64,000 bases of DNA from Macrobrachium rosenbergii (taxonomy: Eukaryota; Arthropoda; Malacostraca; Decapoda; Palaemonidae). The translations under genes and the position numbers were made by a program. Below the pieces are notes generated by a model that worked only from the letters and a program-made list of their open reading frames with translations, did not search any database and was not told the DNA's origin. Location of the stretch: assembly GCF_040412425.1 (NCBI RefSeq), contig NC_089742.1, forward strand, positions 73,422,125 to 73,486,124, written 5' to 3'. Position 1 is the first letter of the stretch, and each line of letters opens with the position of its first letter. This document shows positions 50,151-62,839 of the stretch, piece after piece.

Positions 50151-50562
50151 ACAAGGTGGCAAGATGCGATGGTGGAAGACTTCGGGAAAGTAAAAGCGTC
50201 ATCTTTTCAGGGCGCACAATATTTCTTGGGCGAAATTACGCGTTGTGGGTCGGAAGGCAAGATATGGCATTCCTTACATAAGATCTGGCATTTTCTTAAA
50301 GGAGATGTCAGGACCTGGATTCCGTAGAGAGATGAGGAAGAGGAGGGAGGATATTGGGAGGGGGGAGAACCGAGCTAATTAATGCTGGAGGTTTACTGGA
50401 CGAGCAATTAGGGCCGTCACGGTAAACAAGAATACAGGATTTCGGACTTAGACAGTTGAACGCTCGCCTCTTCCTTTTATGAGATGATCAGGACGGCGAG
50501 ACATTGCTTGCATGGGTGGGAAAGTGCATTTGGGGTTTTGCCGGCGCTGTAAGAAAAAAAAA
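50151..50562. other. Intergenic DNA, nothing recognised
   Basis: Short GGGAGG-rich stretch at about 50335-50370; no gene. Confidence 0.4.
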
Positions 50563-50855
50563 AAGTAAACAATGCGCCGAAGTTTCTTCGGTGCAGTCGA
50601 GTTTTCTGTACAGCGTATGAAACTTTCAGCCACGGCCCACGAAACTTCCAGCCATGGACCATGAAAATCCCAGCCGGCCGTGGTGGCCTGCGCTGTTGCG
50701 TTGTCAGTTGCACGATTATGGCTAACTTTAACCTTAAATAAAATAAAAACCACTGAGGCTAGGACGGTTGCAATTTGGTATGTTTGGTGATTGGGGACAA
50801 ACAATTTGCAGCCCTCTGGCCTCGGTAGTTTTTAAAATCTGCGGGTGCACAAAAA
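50563..50855 (-). repeat. R2 multi-hairpin element, H2 shortened
   Basis: Minus strand. The terminal hairpin reads GCGCCGAAG...CTTCGGTGC on the plus strand (one G-T type change). The H2 loop side is deleted (the GGAGGGTGGATGATC part is missing) and H1 is absent. Duplicated GAAACTT-CAGCCA segments lie at 50607-50660. Confidence 0.85.
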
Positions 50856-51599
50856 TTAAAAAGAGATTAAACACATACAAAACGAACAATTGCACAGAGG
50901 CTCTACCCGCAAATCATCAGATTAGGTTACAAAACGAGTTAGGGTCACGAAAGCGTATGAATCACATTAGATTAGTCTTAGTCGCTAGCAGCTGGAAAGC
51001 TCAAACATGTAAGGCAATTCAAGAACAGGAACGCAGTAATGTTTAATAGATTTTTTTTCAATCAGTGAACATGAAACCCTTAAAACCGCAAACGTCGTAG
51101 AAAATAAACGAAGAGGGGTTAAGAGTCGTTAATTCTTTAATCATCTGTTAGACTTTTCGTCCGTTTCCAAGTGGTGGGAAAAACAGGAGAGAGGACTTGG
51201 TAAGTATCCTGGGTCTTCCACCGTCCTTGCTAGAAAAATAAAATCGTTTCTTTGATTTCATCTAAACGCCCAAAATTAGTTTCACTTAACACCAGAGATA
51301 CCAATCCCATTGTTGATTATATTCTCCTATTGTTTTACAGCTTCAAAACTTTTCATGTCCATATTAATTCAAGGTTTATAAGGTACGTACAGATTACAAC
51401 CTAACAACCATACTAAACTAATTAAACTTCAAGCAGATAAAACACTTTTATTCTGGTTTTATACTGTCCAGGGAGACTTATGTAATTTTCCGGCTGACAA
51501 CCATAACGCATATTATTCCTTGGCTTGGTGTAGTAGTGTTCTGTTAGTTAACTTTTGCTTTCTGAAGGATTCGAGACTTTGCTCTACTAATACTCTCTT
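50856..51599. other. Intergenic DNA, nothing recognised
   Basis: Could contain unrecognisable 5' sequence of the following LINE fragment. Confidence 0.35.
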
Positions 51600-51955
51600 G
51601 TGGACCACTGCTATGGCCTCCTTTCGACAAGATCCAATGGAAAACTATCTTACTGATGTTCAGCTACCCTCTATTTGAGTCTCGGAGAATCTTCTGTTAT
51701 TCTTGATATTTCTACGACGTTCAAAAGAGTACGGAATAAGGCTTCCCTTGATCAAGTCCACGTGTGTGGTTTGGCTGCTTCTCACTGCTTTAGTTTTTTC
51801 ATCAAACAAGTTTCTGTGTGTTCTTTACTTAGGTCTCACCCAATTATGCCTCCTCTTTGTTAATGATAACATTTTCTTTGTTAATAATTACATTTTCTTC
51901 AGACCATTCTTTTGCCAATTATTCATCCCTCCACATTTCCTCTGTTCCGTCCCAG
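51600..51955 (+). pseudogene. LINE reverse-transcriptase fragment (Jockey/CR1-like)
   Basis: GESSVILDISTTFKRVRNKA resembles the G-x-x-x-x-x-x-x-L-D-I-S-K-A-F-D-R-V-W-H-x-x-L motif of RT; the catalytic Asp of A-F-D is replaced. After a frameshift LTQLCLLFVNDN resembles L-S-P-x-L-F-x-L-[FY]-[IV]-N-D, and later SDHSFANYSSLHISS resembles the Y-A-D-D-S-T-L-H region. Order and spacing agree with an RT core, but three frames and lost catalytic residues make it a pseudogene. Confidence 0.6.
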
Positions 51956-51960
51956 CCATC

Positions 51961-52250
51961 AGTATTATTGCGGTGCTACTTTGGCTTGTTATCTACGGGT
52001 CACCTACTCCGAGGTGCTAGTACTAAACACCGTATGGTATATGTAAAGTAGGCGGCAGCAAGAAGATATCGTTTATTATTGTAATTTGTCGACCACACAG
52101 TATAGAAATGGGTGTATAAAATACTTTGATCCCCGAAAGGCTAGTATTAAACAGGGCGCCCCAAGCAGCTTCCGCCGTGTTTAGTATTAGCACCTCGGAG
52201 GAGGGAATGCGTAGATGAGACAAAGTAGCACCGCTTGATCAATAATTGCC
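51961..52250. repeat. Foldback/MITE-like element with ~70 bp inverted arms
   Basis: GCGGTGCTACTTTG (51970), ATCTACG (51991) and CTCCGAGGTGCTAGTAC (52007) reappear inverted as TATTAGCACCTCGGAG (52185-52200), CGTAGAT (52210) and CAAAGTAGCACCGC (52219-52232). Arms are about 72 and 77 bp around a ~140 bp centre. No TSD was established. A related TGTACTAAACACGCCG occurs alone at about 62262. Confidence 0.82.
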
Positions 52251-52778
52251 TTAGCAGGAACATGTTATGCAAATGCCTCAATCCGGTTCGTTGAGAGGTT
52301 TTCGTGGTACAATTTCCCTTGATCCCAGTTACCTCTACTAATTTTTGGCAGCCATATTGAGGTGTTTCTTTGTTTCCCTTCCCAACGGAACTGAATCAAA
52401 AACTATTCGTCGAATTGATCGCGTAGTCCTAAACTCCTGCCTAAATATTCTTTCTTTCTGCTGAAAGATGGCCTTTTTCTTCTTTCCTGTGTGTACTACT
52501 TCAACTATTGGTCCGTTCGGTTCAACGGAATTGCCTTCCACACCTCAATGGGCACCTCATATCTAGCATAGATCCTGGGGTTGTGAGGGGTGGGGCGTTG
52601 GGGGAGATCAGGAATCCTCGCATTGCCTAGTTTAGGGACTATTTCTACAACCAACATTTGGAACTTTTCCCTGCTTCTTTTTTCCTGATTACTGTAATAT
52701 TACATTTTTCAAGAGGCAGATCTGCCCATTCCTTTGCGATTAAGAATTGCTATTCTTTTTTTTTAAACAGGGACACAT
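52251..52778. other. Intergenic DNA, nothing recognised
   Basis: No coding or shared repeat content seen. Confidence 0.4.
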
Positions 52779-53338
<560 letters not shown>

Positions 53339-53482
53339 GCTCACACACACACACACACACACACATATATTGTATATATATATATATATATATTTTATAC
53401 ATATATATATCAGTATATTATATATATGTATATATAAGTGTATGCGCGTGTTCGTGTGCGTGAGCGCGTGTGTGTGTGAGCG
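53339..53482. repeat. (CA)n, (TA)n and (TG)n cluster
   Basis: CA run, imperfect TA, then GTGTGCGTGAGCGCGTGTGTG, so CA on one side and TG on the other could pair as a loose hairpin. Confidence 0.9.
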
Positions 53483-53617
53483 CATACGAATATAAGCCAT
53501 ATGACCCATATTTAATCCGATACAGAGCCACCGCTTCGCCTAGTCGAGGACATTAGAGGATATCGCACCCCTGCAGTTCACGAGAGCTTTTATTGCAGGA
53601 CTGTTGAAGGAGCTCTC

Positions 53618-53662
53618 CATCTGCACGGGGTGGGTGGGGTGGGGTGGGGTGGGGTGCAGATG
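53618..53662 (+). repeat. G-rich (GGGGT)n loop enclosed by a perfect 9-bp inverted repeat
   Basis: CATCTGCAC (53618-53626) and GTGCAGATG (53654-53662) flank 27 bp made of GGGG/GGG tracts separated by single T. Five or more G-tracts can form a G-quadruplex by the usual rule, at the tip of a cruciform arm. What it does, if anything, is unknown. Confidence 0.8.
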
Positions 53663-55009
53663 TGCCTGGAAGAGATCTCGGCGGCGGCAGCGCCTTGTTG
53701 GCGGCTGTGCCGGCTGAGGGGTGGTTGGATACTCCAGGGCCCTCTTGAAGTGGGTCCTTGGTTACTCATGTGAACAAGGATGCAGAATCATTTTGTAGGA
53801 CAGTTTTTTAGTTAGTTTGGGTGCGAGGAAACTTCTTTTTAGTATTCGCACTTAGTTTTCACTTGATGAAAGCCAGAAAACCTCGAACCTCATGTAAAGT
53901 ATGGCTAACAATTTTTAATAAATAACATTTTTATACGTTACATATTACACTATTCATTTACGGCATTCATTCCGAACAATATAAAAAAAATCTCATCTTA
54001 GCAGTACCCATTTCCATTTTTTAATATAAATAAATGAAATATAACTTGGACACCTTAAAGTCCTTGAAAAAGGTGACTTACCCATCCTTAAGTTCCGTAA
54101 ACAGAGTCTAGTGTCCTCGTGAACATTAAATTTTGTTCAGGGCCAGGTCTCTTGTGCTCATAACCTTGGTCGGTTCTCATTTATTGTTCCTACTTGTTCT
54201 CTATCTAACACTGGAGCAAATGGTCATCTTTCTCACCTTTGCTGTATGGCTGCACAAGAGAGGGCTGCTGGGTTAAGGAGTGGATAGAGAACGTGCCACC
54301 TCCGCTATAGCTGTTGGCTACCCAGCCCAATAACAACAGCGAAAAGAGTACCGTGAATCTCCTCTACCTTACCTTATAATCTTAGTTTCTCGGGACGTTC
54401 TACGTGTTCAACTGACATAACTAAATCAAGTCTTCCACAACACGCTGCTCTCTGACAACAAATCCAAATGGTAGTTGATGTCAAGACTGAACTCTAATTT
54501 TAGGTCACTCAAAATGCAGTCGCATGATTAGGCGGACAACAAGAGGCAAATTTGTTCTGAAACACGTCCAGTCGAGTGGAAGATCCTCTCCGCGCTCCCA
54601 CTTGCGAGTTGCGAGAAAATCAGGCGAAGCGGAGAGTTAGAGAAGAAGGATGAGAAGAGGAACTCTGGCGACTTTTGGGGCTGATTTACAGGAAGGGAAC
54701 AGAGAGAATGGTAATGGGAGTATCGAGATAAAATGGCATTCAGAAAGATTTTAGAATCCAGTTTATAACTTCTGTAAAACCCGAAGTCACAATATCACAA
54801 TGAATAACATTGTTCATAATGTGCTTATATACCCTTGTGGAATATGTCAAAAGCTTACTTGGCCAGACTTAATAGGATAGGATCATAAAGGAAAAAGAAT
54901 ATAATAATAGAGAGGAGGGAAAGGGGTACAACATAAATAAGTGCATAAATGAATAAATAGAAAACAACTAATCATTAATAAGGACAAGAGGGTGTTCCTG
55001 AATTCACCC
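53663..55009. other. Intergenic DNA, nothing recognised
   Basis: A short GC-rich piece (53670-53730, CGGCGGCGGCAGCGCC) follows the G-rich hairpin. The remaining 1.2 kb shows no gene or shared repeat. Confidence 0.4.
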
Positions 55010-55085
55010 CAAAACCAGGGAGCTTGAACTCAGAACGCTAGAAGGTTTCCACGTAAAGACTGTGTGACAGACCACGCTAGAAGAA
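55010..55085 (-). repeat. tRNA-like SINE head
   Basis: On the minus strand TAGCGTGGTCTGTCACACAG is followed by TTCTGAGTTCAAGCTCCCTG, an A/B-box-like pair. There is no second copy in the window. Confidence 0.45.
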
Positions 55086-55105
55086 CAATTGGTAATGATT
55101 AGAAA

Positions 55106-55487
55106 CAAGTAGAAGATGTGCCGAAGTTTCTTCGGCGCAATCGAGTTTTCTGTACAGTGTATAATGCTGTATGAAACTCTCAGCCACGGCACATTAAATG
55201 CTCAGCTGCGGGCCATGAAACTTTCAGCCACGGCCCGGTGGTGGCCTGTGTTGTTGGCACCTATAGTGGTGCCAGACACACGATCATAGCTAACTCATCA
55301 TTAAATAAAATAAAAACTAGTGAGGCTAGAGGGCTGCAATTTGGTGTGTTTGATGGTTGGAGGGTGGATGATCAACATACCAATTTGCAGTGGTTTTTAA
55401 GATATGAGGGCTGACAGAAAAATGCGGACGGTCAGACAAATAGCTATCTCAATAGTTTTCTTTTACAGAAAACTAAAACTCAATTCT
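55106..55487 (-). repeat. R2 multi-hairpin element, near full length
   Basis: Minus strand. Terminal hairpin GTGCCGAAG...CTTCGGCGC on plus at about 55119-55139, ACAGTGTATAATGCTGT next to it, and H1 at the right end (TTTTCTTTTACAGAAAACT). The distal side of H2 is partly deleted after CCAATTTGCAG. Confidence 0.88.
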
Positions 55488-56136
55488 AAAAGCTTCATGA
55501 CGACTAGGAAGTGTACTCTGAATGACTGGAAGTCTGGTACAGATCGTTCTATTGCTGTCTCAATGGTTTTCATTGACGAACATAAGTAGAAATTCAGAAG
55601 TTTGAACAGTGAAAACTAAGCTTGACGCTTCAGCCCGGATATAGCGAGCCATCTAAAAGAAATATTAATAGTGCGATCGATAGCATAGCATGGTAGGTTT
55701 AACAGGTCACACTTCATGGAATGAAGCTTCAACAATTAGGAACGATAGTTGAATGTGATCTGCTGATGAATTTATAACCACGTCATGCACAGAGAAGTTC
55801 CAAAACAAAGGTAAATGATTTTTATTAAAGAATTGAGCCAGGTCGTTACAGACCGAAGAGCTAATGCTAGTGATAAGAAAGAGACAGAGAGCAGCACATC
55901 TCAGAAAAGGGGGAGGCTCTCATTCGAAGACCTGTGCTTGTTAAGAAGACAGATGTTTCTGAGGAATAGGGGGAAAAGAAAGGGGGAGTGGAAGAGAAAT
56001 CGAAATGATGGAACGAACGGGACATGGCAACGATCGTACATTTAAATGATACATAAGAAAGTCAATTAAAACGACAATCCGAAATTCCAAATTATTATAT
56101 AAATTTCACTGGAAGAACAAGAGCGGAACATATACG
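55488..56136. other. Intergenic DNA, nothing recognised
   Basis: No coding or shared repeat content seen. Confidence 0.4.
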
Positions 56137-56525
56137 TTTTAGTTTTCTGTAAAAGAAAACTATGAGATGGCTGTTGTCTGCCCGTCCGCACTTTTTCTGT
56201 CCGCCTCAGATCTTAAAAACTACTGAGACTAGAGGGCTGCAAATTGGTATGTTGATCATCCACCCTCCAATCATCAAAAATACCAAATTGCAGCCCTCTA
56301 GACTCAATAGTTTTTATTTTAGTTAAGGTTAAAGTTAGCCATGACCGTGCGTCTGGCAACGCTATAGGTGTCAACAATACAGGCCACCACCGGGTGGTTG
56401 AAAGTTTCATGGCCCGCAGCTGAGAGTTTCTGGGCCGTGGCTGGGAGTTTCATACGGCATTATACGATGTACAGAAAATTCGATTGCGCCGAAGAAACTT
56501 CGGCGCATTTTTTACTCGTTGGTAT
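56137..56525 (+). repeat. R2 multi-hairpin element, near full length
   Basis: All parts are present: H1, H2 (CTGAGACTAGAGGGCTGC...GCAGCCCTCTAGACTCA) and perfect GCGCCGAAG/CTTCGGCGC followed by ATTTTTTACTCGTT. In H2, AGACTAG on the left faces CTAGACT on the right where other copies have AGGCTAG and CTAGCCT, so the G-to-A on the left lies opposite an A on the right, an unpaired change. Confidence 0.9.
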
Positions 56526-56607
56526 AGACATTAACCTAATCATGCGGGACGGAACCTTAGAATCATGATACACTTCAACCAACGTTACCAGGCAAAACCA
56601 ATTAGAC

Positions 56608-56983
56608 CAGTGGCTCTCAAGCTGGGGGTAATGAAGCCGTTTCTGGGGGATAACGAGGCACTTTCTAAATTTTATTTGCTTTTAAATACCAAAGAAATAA
56701 TGCTTTAATTCCAAGTTGTAATAACAGGAACAATGCCTCAATTTTAATGTTTTTTCAAAGGGGCAATTTCTAAAATCTAAATTCTTTACTTCTTAAGACT
56801 TGAGTAAAAGTAAAATTAATTTCCTACATATAAAATGCATTAGAAATTAAACATTCCATTATTTTCCTTCCTTTATATAATAACTTCACATAACTGAAGA
56901 GGAATGGGGTAGGTAGGGGTAATGGTGATCTATCACACCACTGCCGGGGTAGGTAACGATACCAACAAATTTGAGAACCACTG
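56608..56983. mobile_element. R8 hAT-type MITE with perfect 8-bp TSD
   Basis: Begins CAGTGGCTCTCAAGCTGGGG and ends TTTGAGAACCACTG. AATTAGAC occurs immediately on both sides (56600-56607 and 56984-56991), which fixes the element borders and the hAT class of the mobilising transposase. The interior is AT-rich with no coding capacity. Confidence 0.93.
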
Positions 56984-57230
56984 AATTAGACGAAGTTAGA
57001 ATGAACGACGCCCAGTGAAAATGGCTGATAATGGCAGGGAAATGCTAAGATAATAACCGCTATTAGGATAACGAAGCAACAGCCTATCGAACCCATGAAA
57101 AGAAAGAGGAGGATTTCTTTAAAGCATCAGAAGAGCAAAACGAATAGACTGAATCAACCGGGAACAGGAAGAAAGGTAGAATGCCGAATGACAAAATGGT
57201 TTATTGTATTTCTAGCCATGGCAATTTACA

Positions 57231-57232
<2 letters not shown>

Positions 57233-57295
<63 letters not shown>
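57233..57295. repeat. (GA)n microsatellite
   Basis: About 30 units. Confidence 0.97.
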
Positions 57296-57297
<2 letters not shown>

Positions 57298-57696
57298 TGA
57301 CAGTAATAGGAAGTAGGGAGCAAGGGGGAAGTAGGTGGCATGCAGTTGACGTGATTATAAGCTCCACGCTCCCTCGATCAATACCCGCCCGCACAACTCT
57401 ACGCAGATTGCACGCCCCTTTCCACATCCAACATCCCACCACCGCCACCCATCTCTCTTTGGAATCTCGACCTACGCTACAAAACTGCGATATCCCCCTG
57501 GTCCTTCTTTCCTGTTGTGACAACGTCCCAAATCTAGCACATGTTCGGTCATTACCCTTACAACATTCGCTATAAATTTTGTCTACCTACACAGCTACCT
57601 CAAGTATGATATTCAACAACACAGCTGGCATTGCTTTGTTTTAACAACGTGCTTACTGGGAAAAGTAATTGGTTTTCCGGATGTTGACCTTACCTC

Positions 57697-57699
<3 letters not shown>
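57296..57699. other. Intergenic DNA, nothing recognised
   Basis: Open frames here extend from the flanking GA/CT arrays and lack recognisable motifs. Confidence 0.4.

Positions 57700-57763
<64 letters not shown>
57700..57763. repeat. (CT)n microsatellite
   Basis: About 31 units; complements the GA array 400 bp upstream, so the two could pair as an inverted repeat. Confidence 0.97.
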
Positions 57764-57765
<2 letters not shown>

Positions 57766-58469
57766 CGAATTTTTCCAAGCAATCTAAACACGACAAAAAC
57801 CTAATGAACGCACAACAGCGAAATTCTCATAACACTGGATTCCCACACGCACGATATAATCGTTATTTGTGCAGCGCATAGTGCCATTTTAATCGAATGT
57901 GCTCATGTTCTTCTACATTTCAGCAAGGCAGATCAATCAAAGCATTGTTTTATTTTGGCACTGCTGATTCGGAACGTTAGTTTTCCTGTCACGATTAAAA
58001 ATCCAGAAGTACTTTTAAAATGTGTTTATCCAGCGACAATCATTAATTAGACGAGTCTGAATTTTTGCGCCGAGTTCACAATACAGTTGGCAGAAACGAG
58101 AGCTGTTATGATGCAAGGGAATCGGATTGGCGCGATGCAAAAATAGCTCACTTAGCATTTTGCCATGTCGTTGATAAAACCAGTGATTGGAAAAGACATT
58201 TTACGTGTCACACACACATTTCTGACATGTACAGACACATTATGGGTTTTGGGGTTATGAATGCGTATGGGTGTGGTACAAAATGTATAGTACTTGATTT
58301 ATCTGAGGAGGAAATCGGATTTTACGGCATTTAGCGAGACCAGACTGGACGAGCGGTGTGCAGGACTTGGGAGGACACAGTAACTGCTGATGGGGTAGCT
58401 GAAGGATGTAGGGCAAGGCAAGGGTAGCACTTATTGTATCAGGAAGACTTTGGGGTAAATAGAAAATGT
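57764..58469. other. Intergenic DNA, unrecognised 89-codon open frame
   Basis: An open frame at 58065-58334 (plus) has mixed composition and several Cys/His, but no zinc-finger spacing or domain I can name. Possibly older LINE sequence, since a LINE fragment follows. Confidence 0.35.
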
Positions 58470-58830
58470 AAATGCAATAGCCTAACGCAGGTGCAACCTT
58501 TATATAGTGTGGCTGGAAACAATGGTCCAGATATGGAAAAGTTAGAGTGAAAGAGAATGGTTCTGGAAGACTAAATCTGTGCCTAGCTGAGTTTGGAGAA
58601 CGAGATACAGTGGCAGTGCTGGGGGAATTAAGTGAAAAGGAAGGTGATAGAAAAGAAGCATCGTAGTTGACAAATATGGAGTCTACAGAAAATGAGACTT
58701 GAGAGTCTTGTCAATATGCCAGGAAAGGGGCTGGATTCTGGTGAATGTCTAACTTTCACAGAACATTCGTAAGACTTGGGAAATCAAATATGGTGACAAA
58801 GAGTTTTCTCCATTATTTTTTATTGACTCG
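58470..58830 (+). pseudogene. LINE endonuclease-domain fragment
   Basis: LAEFGERDTVAVLGELSEKE (frame reading, about 58590-58650) resembles the V-[LV]-G-D-L-N-A-K-x-G-D segment of apurinic-type LINE endonucleases. GDRKEAS, KYGVYRK-like and ENET segments follow as in G-x-x-G-x-N-E-x-G. The catalytic D-x-N is E-x-S here and stops interrupt, so it is inactive. The RT start of what may be the same element is at 61270-61375. Confidence 0.5.
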
Positions 58831-60003
<1,173 letters not shown>

Positions 60004-60507
60004 TGTATGTCCTTAAGTTTTTAACCTCATTCGCTTAGAACATCCATGAATTTTGAAAATGAAGTTCTGTATACCCCCAACTAATGACGAGTAGAAAGAA
60101 CCACGACGTAAGAATATTCGTCATGAAATAAGCGAAACCAAGGCGAGAGGGATCTCGAAAGAAAAACGAAGCACTCCACATCGAATATATTGGACGTTGG
60201 GCGCTCGTTATAACTCACCAATGTGTCTGTAACCATGGCAGCATCCGGGTTGATTTCCCCATGCATTCCCCCACAAATCTCACGGAGCTTCCTTTTATCA
60301 TTACTCCTTTACACTTTTCTTGGGATCCCTCCGAACTTTCTATCTCATTCACGAAATGAAATATTAAAAGCATTGCAAATGCCACATTATCCAAATTCAG
60401 ATGTTATCCGTATTAAAATTTTAAAACTGGTTTCTCAAGATAAAAATGTCCACACGCTTTCGTAGTAAGAAAACAGGCAACCTTTGCACCACAAAATTTA
60501 CAGTAAT
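60004..60507. other. Intergenic DNA, nothing recognised
   Basis: No coding or shared repeat content seen. Confidence 0.4.
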
Positions 60508-60623
<116 letters not shown>

Positions 60624-60628
60624 CATTT

Positions 60629-60718
60629 GCATATAAAGAGCTCTTGTGGTCAAGCTGGCCATCTTTGGAATTCAGTTCCAAAGATATAAAGAGCTTGACC
60701 ACAAAGCTCTTTATATGC
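60629..60718. ncRNA. Pre-miRNA-sized hairpin (candidate only)
   Basis: Arm 60629-60670 (GCATATAAAGAGCT...TTTGGAA) pairs with 60676-60718 (TTCCAAAGATATAAAGAGC...TATATGC) around a 5-nt TTCAG tip. Pairing is nearly complete apart from a one-base bulge and one small internal loop. Length (90 nt) and shape fit a microRNA precursor, but also a small palindromic MITE. It abuts the palindromic TAA/TTA array. There is no expression evidence. Confidence 0.4.
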
Positions 60719-61269
60719 AATAATTAATATATATATATATAATAATAATAATAATAATATATATAATAATAATATCTTATATATATATAGCAAAAACAGA
60801 AGCAAACATCTATATATATATGTTTCATACAGATGATGAGATTTTTAAGGGCATGTGCGCATAAAAAATACACCATTCATATATTTCTACATACCATGGA
60901 CAGCATCAGAGAATTTCACTTTGCAATATATATACTATTTGTGTTTTATTGAGCTACTTTTCAATCTCAGTTGATAGGAAAGTCTAACTGATAGAATATC
61001 GAATGCGCTGAGCATGGAGAAAACCCCTTTTTCGACTTAGTTAAAAACCTAAAGTAACTACTAATCCAATGACGGAGGAAAGAAAGGAAGGGATGTCTCA
61101 TATTGAAGGGTTAATCTCAGTAGTATGGGATATAGCTGTTCTGAAGGGAAGGAAAATAAAGAGAAGATCAACTGAAAAATGGCTCTTAGGATACGATGCT
61201 GCCACACGTAAATGCATTTTTAGATGGAATACTTTGTAGGGATGTTGAATTTGGACAGAAAAGAGCTAC
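60719..61269. other. Intergenic DNA with short TA/TAA tracts
   Basis: 60725-60790 is a mix of TA and TAA. The remainder may be LINE-derived, but no motif is visible. Confidence 0.35.
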
Positions 61270-61375
61270 GATGTAATGTTGATGATAAGAAATATTTAAA
61301 AGGCTGACGAGTATGAAAGCAAAAGGAATTGATGCACTGCCAAATGTGGTCATACTTAGTGGCCGGTGTGCTGGG
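61270..61375 (+). pseudogene. LINE reverse-transcriptase start fragment
   Basis: FKRLTSMKAKGIDALPNVVI resembles the L-x-x-[ML]-K-x-x-K-A-x-G-[IP]-D-x-[IL]-P-x-E-V motif at the N-terminal edge of LINE RT domains. No downstream RT motifs follow; the fragment ends before the duplication at 61425. Confidence 0.5.
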
Positions 61376-61424
61376 TAAATCAGTTGGAATTTCGGTCATG
61401 GCAAATGTTGATTATTATATTATA

Positions 61425-61558
61425 AAATTATAGTTCAACTCCTCTGAAATATTAGTCTGTTTACAAACTACATGGCCTGAAAGTAGAGCCTCGACAGCTG
61501 GTCAAATTATAGTTCAACTCCTCTGAAATATTAGTCTGACGAGCCTCGACAGCTGGTC
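61425..61558 (+). repeat. Imperfect tandem duplication (79 + 55 bp)
   Basis: AAATTATAGTTCAACTCCTC...GTCTG and GAGCCTCGACAGCTGGTC occur in both units. The second unit lacks about 24-26 bp (TTTACAAACTACATGGCC region) between them. Confidence 0.95.
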
Positions 61559-61566
61559 GTGCTAAG

Positions 61567-61633
<67 letters not shown>
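61567..61633. repeat. (CT)n microsatellite
   Basis: About 33 units. Confidence 0.97.
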
Positions 61634-61636
<3 letters not shown>

Positions 61637-61678
61637 TATTTTCTGCTTTTAGATAAGGTAGGCAGGAAATTACAAATA

Positions 61679-61687
61679 TATACAGAG

Positions 61688-61772
<85 letters not shown>

Positions 61773-61783
61773 CACTATATATA

Positions 61784-61872
<89 letters not shown>
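61679..61872. repeat. (TA)n microsatellite
   Basis: Two long TA blocks separated by TTACACTATATATACAGTATG. Confidence 0.97.
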
Positions 61873-61875
<3 letters not shown>

Positions 61876-61955
61876 GAAAACCACAGGAAAATAAAGGGCA
61901 GGAGATCCCTACCAAGCACTTTCGCGAGAGAGTAGATTCCCGCATCTTCGAGGCA
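61873..61955. repeat. R10 block directly after (TA)n
   Basis: ACCACAGGAAAATAAAGGGC and TACCAAGCACTTTCGCG match the block at 26093-26185, in the same orientation and the same position relative to a TA array. Confidence 0.65.
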
Positions 61956-62839
61956 AAAAATTTTTTTTTATTTTTTTTTTATATTAATGTCTGTGTATTC
62001 GCGTGGACGCAGAGGAATGAAAGTTGTCGGTTCCGAAAAGATTTCCTTCTTCGTCAATATCTCAGTTTTTCGAACATTTCTGGCACTGTTCAGCAAATTG
62101 GCCCAGTGCTTCCCTCTATATCATATTATGGATCTTTCCTAGACAGTGACCCCAAGGGTTTTCTGGGGTCGTTATCTAAGACTAATATTTCTTGGGAGTC
62201 ACTATCTTTATGATATTTACAGTCTTTTGTTTATGTTTTTACGGTAATCCCCAACGGGCCTGTACTAAACACGCCGCAAAGGTGGATGCATACCGGGTTA
62301 AAACCCTTGAGGGTCCCTATCTAGGAAAGATCCTATATTTTGAAAGCGCATCTTGTTCAACCGTTCCCGAAACGCATTTCACCATCTCGGCCAGCTTTGT
62401 GAATCCCAGCAGCCAGAGTCAGCTGGAAGGTATATTTATAGGCCATCCAAAGCCCGTAGTCGATGCTCACTTCATGTCACTCAATTTTCATAGTTGGTCC
62501 GTTGAGAAAGAAACCTCTGATTAACGGGAAGGTCCGTGATTGATGATTTCACTTTTGATTGAAGGTTGTTTGCTGGCACGTCTAAATCAATAGGCTTCTA
62601 ATTTGACATGATCAACAATATGTGCATGTTTCTTCGTCTTCAGTGATAGTTCTCCTTTAGAAGTTGGCGCCGGAGGTCTGGGGCGTGAGACTTTCCTCAC
62701 TCATTTTGGATTACTTAGTTTAGCAGCTGACAGGTGCGAAGGCAACCAGGATCGGTATGTGCCAGCATGATACATCAAGGTGACCGCAGTCCCACAAAGC
62801 GACAGTTAACTGGTATATGATCAGCCCTTTTGCAGTGGC
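61956..62839. other. Intergenic DNA; unrecognised 110-codon open frame
   Basis: The open frame 62192-62524 (plus) begins with a hydrophobic stretch and has unbiased composition, but I recognise no domain. GACCCCAAGGGTTTTCTGGGGTC-like palindrome lies near 62149-62170. TGTACTAAACACGCCG near 62262 echoes the foldback element at 51961. Confidence 0.35.

Noticed and set aside
62192..62524. 110-codon open frame with hydrophobic start
   Set aside because: No recognisable domain, no splice or promoter context; kept only as a note in the intergenic entry.
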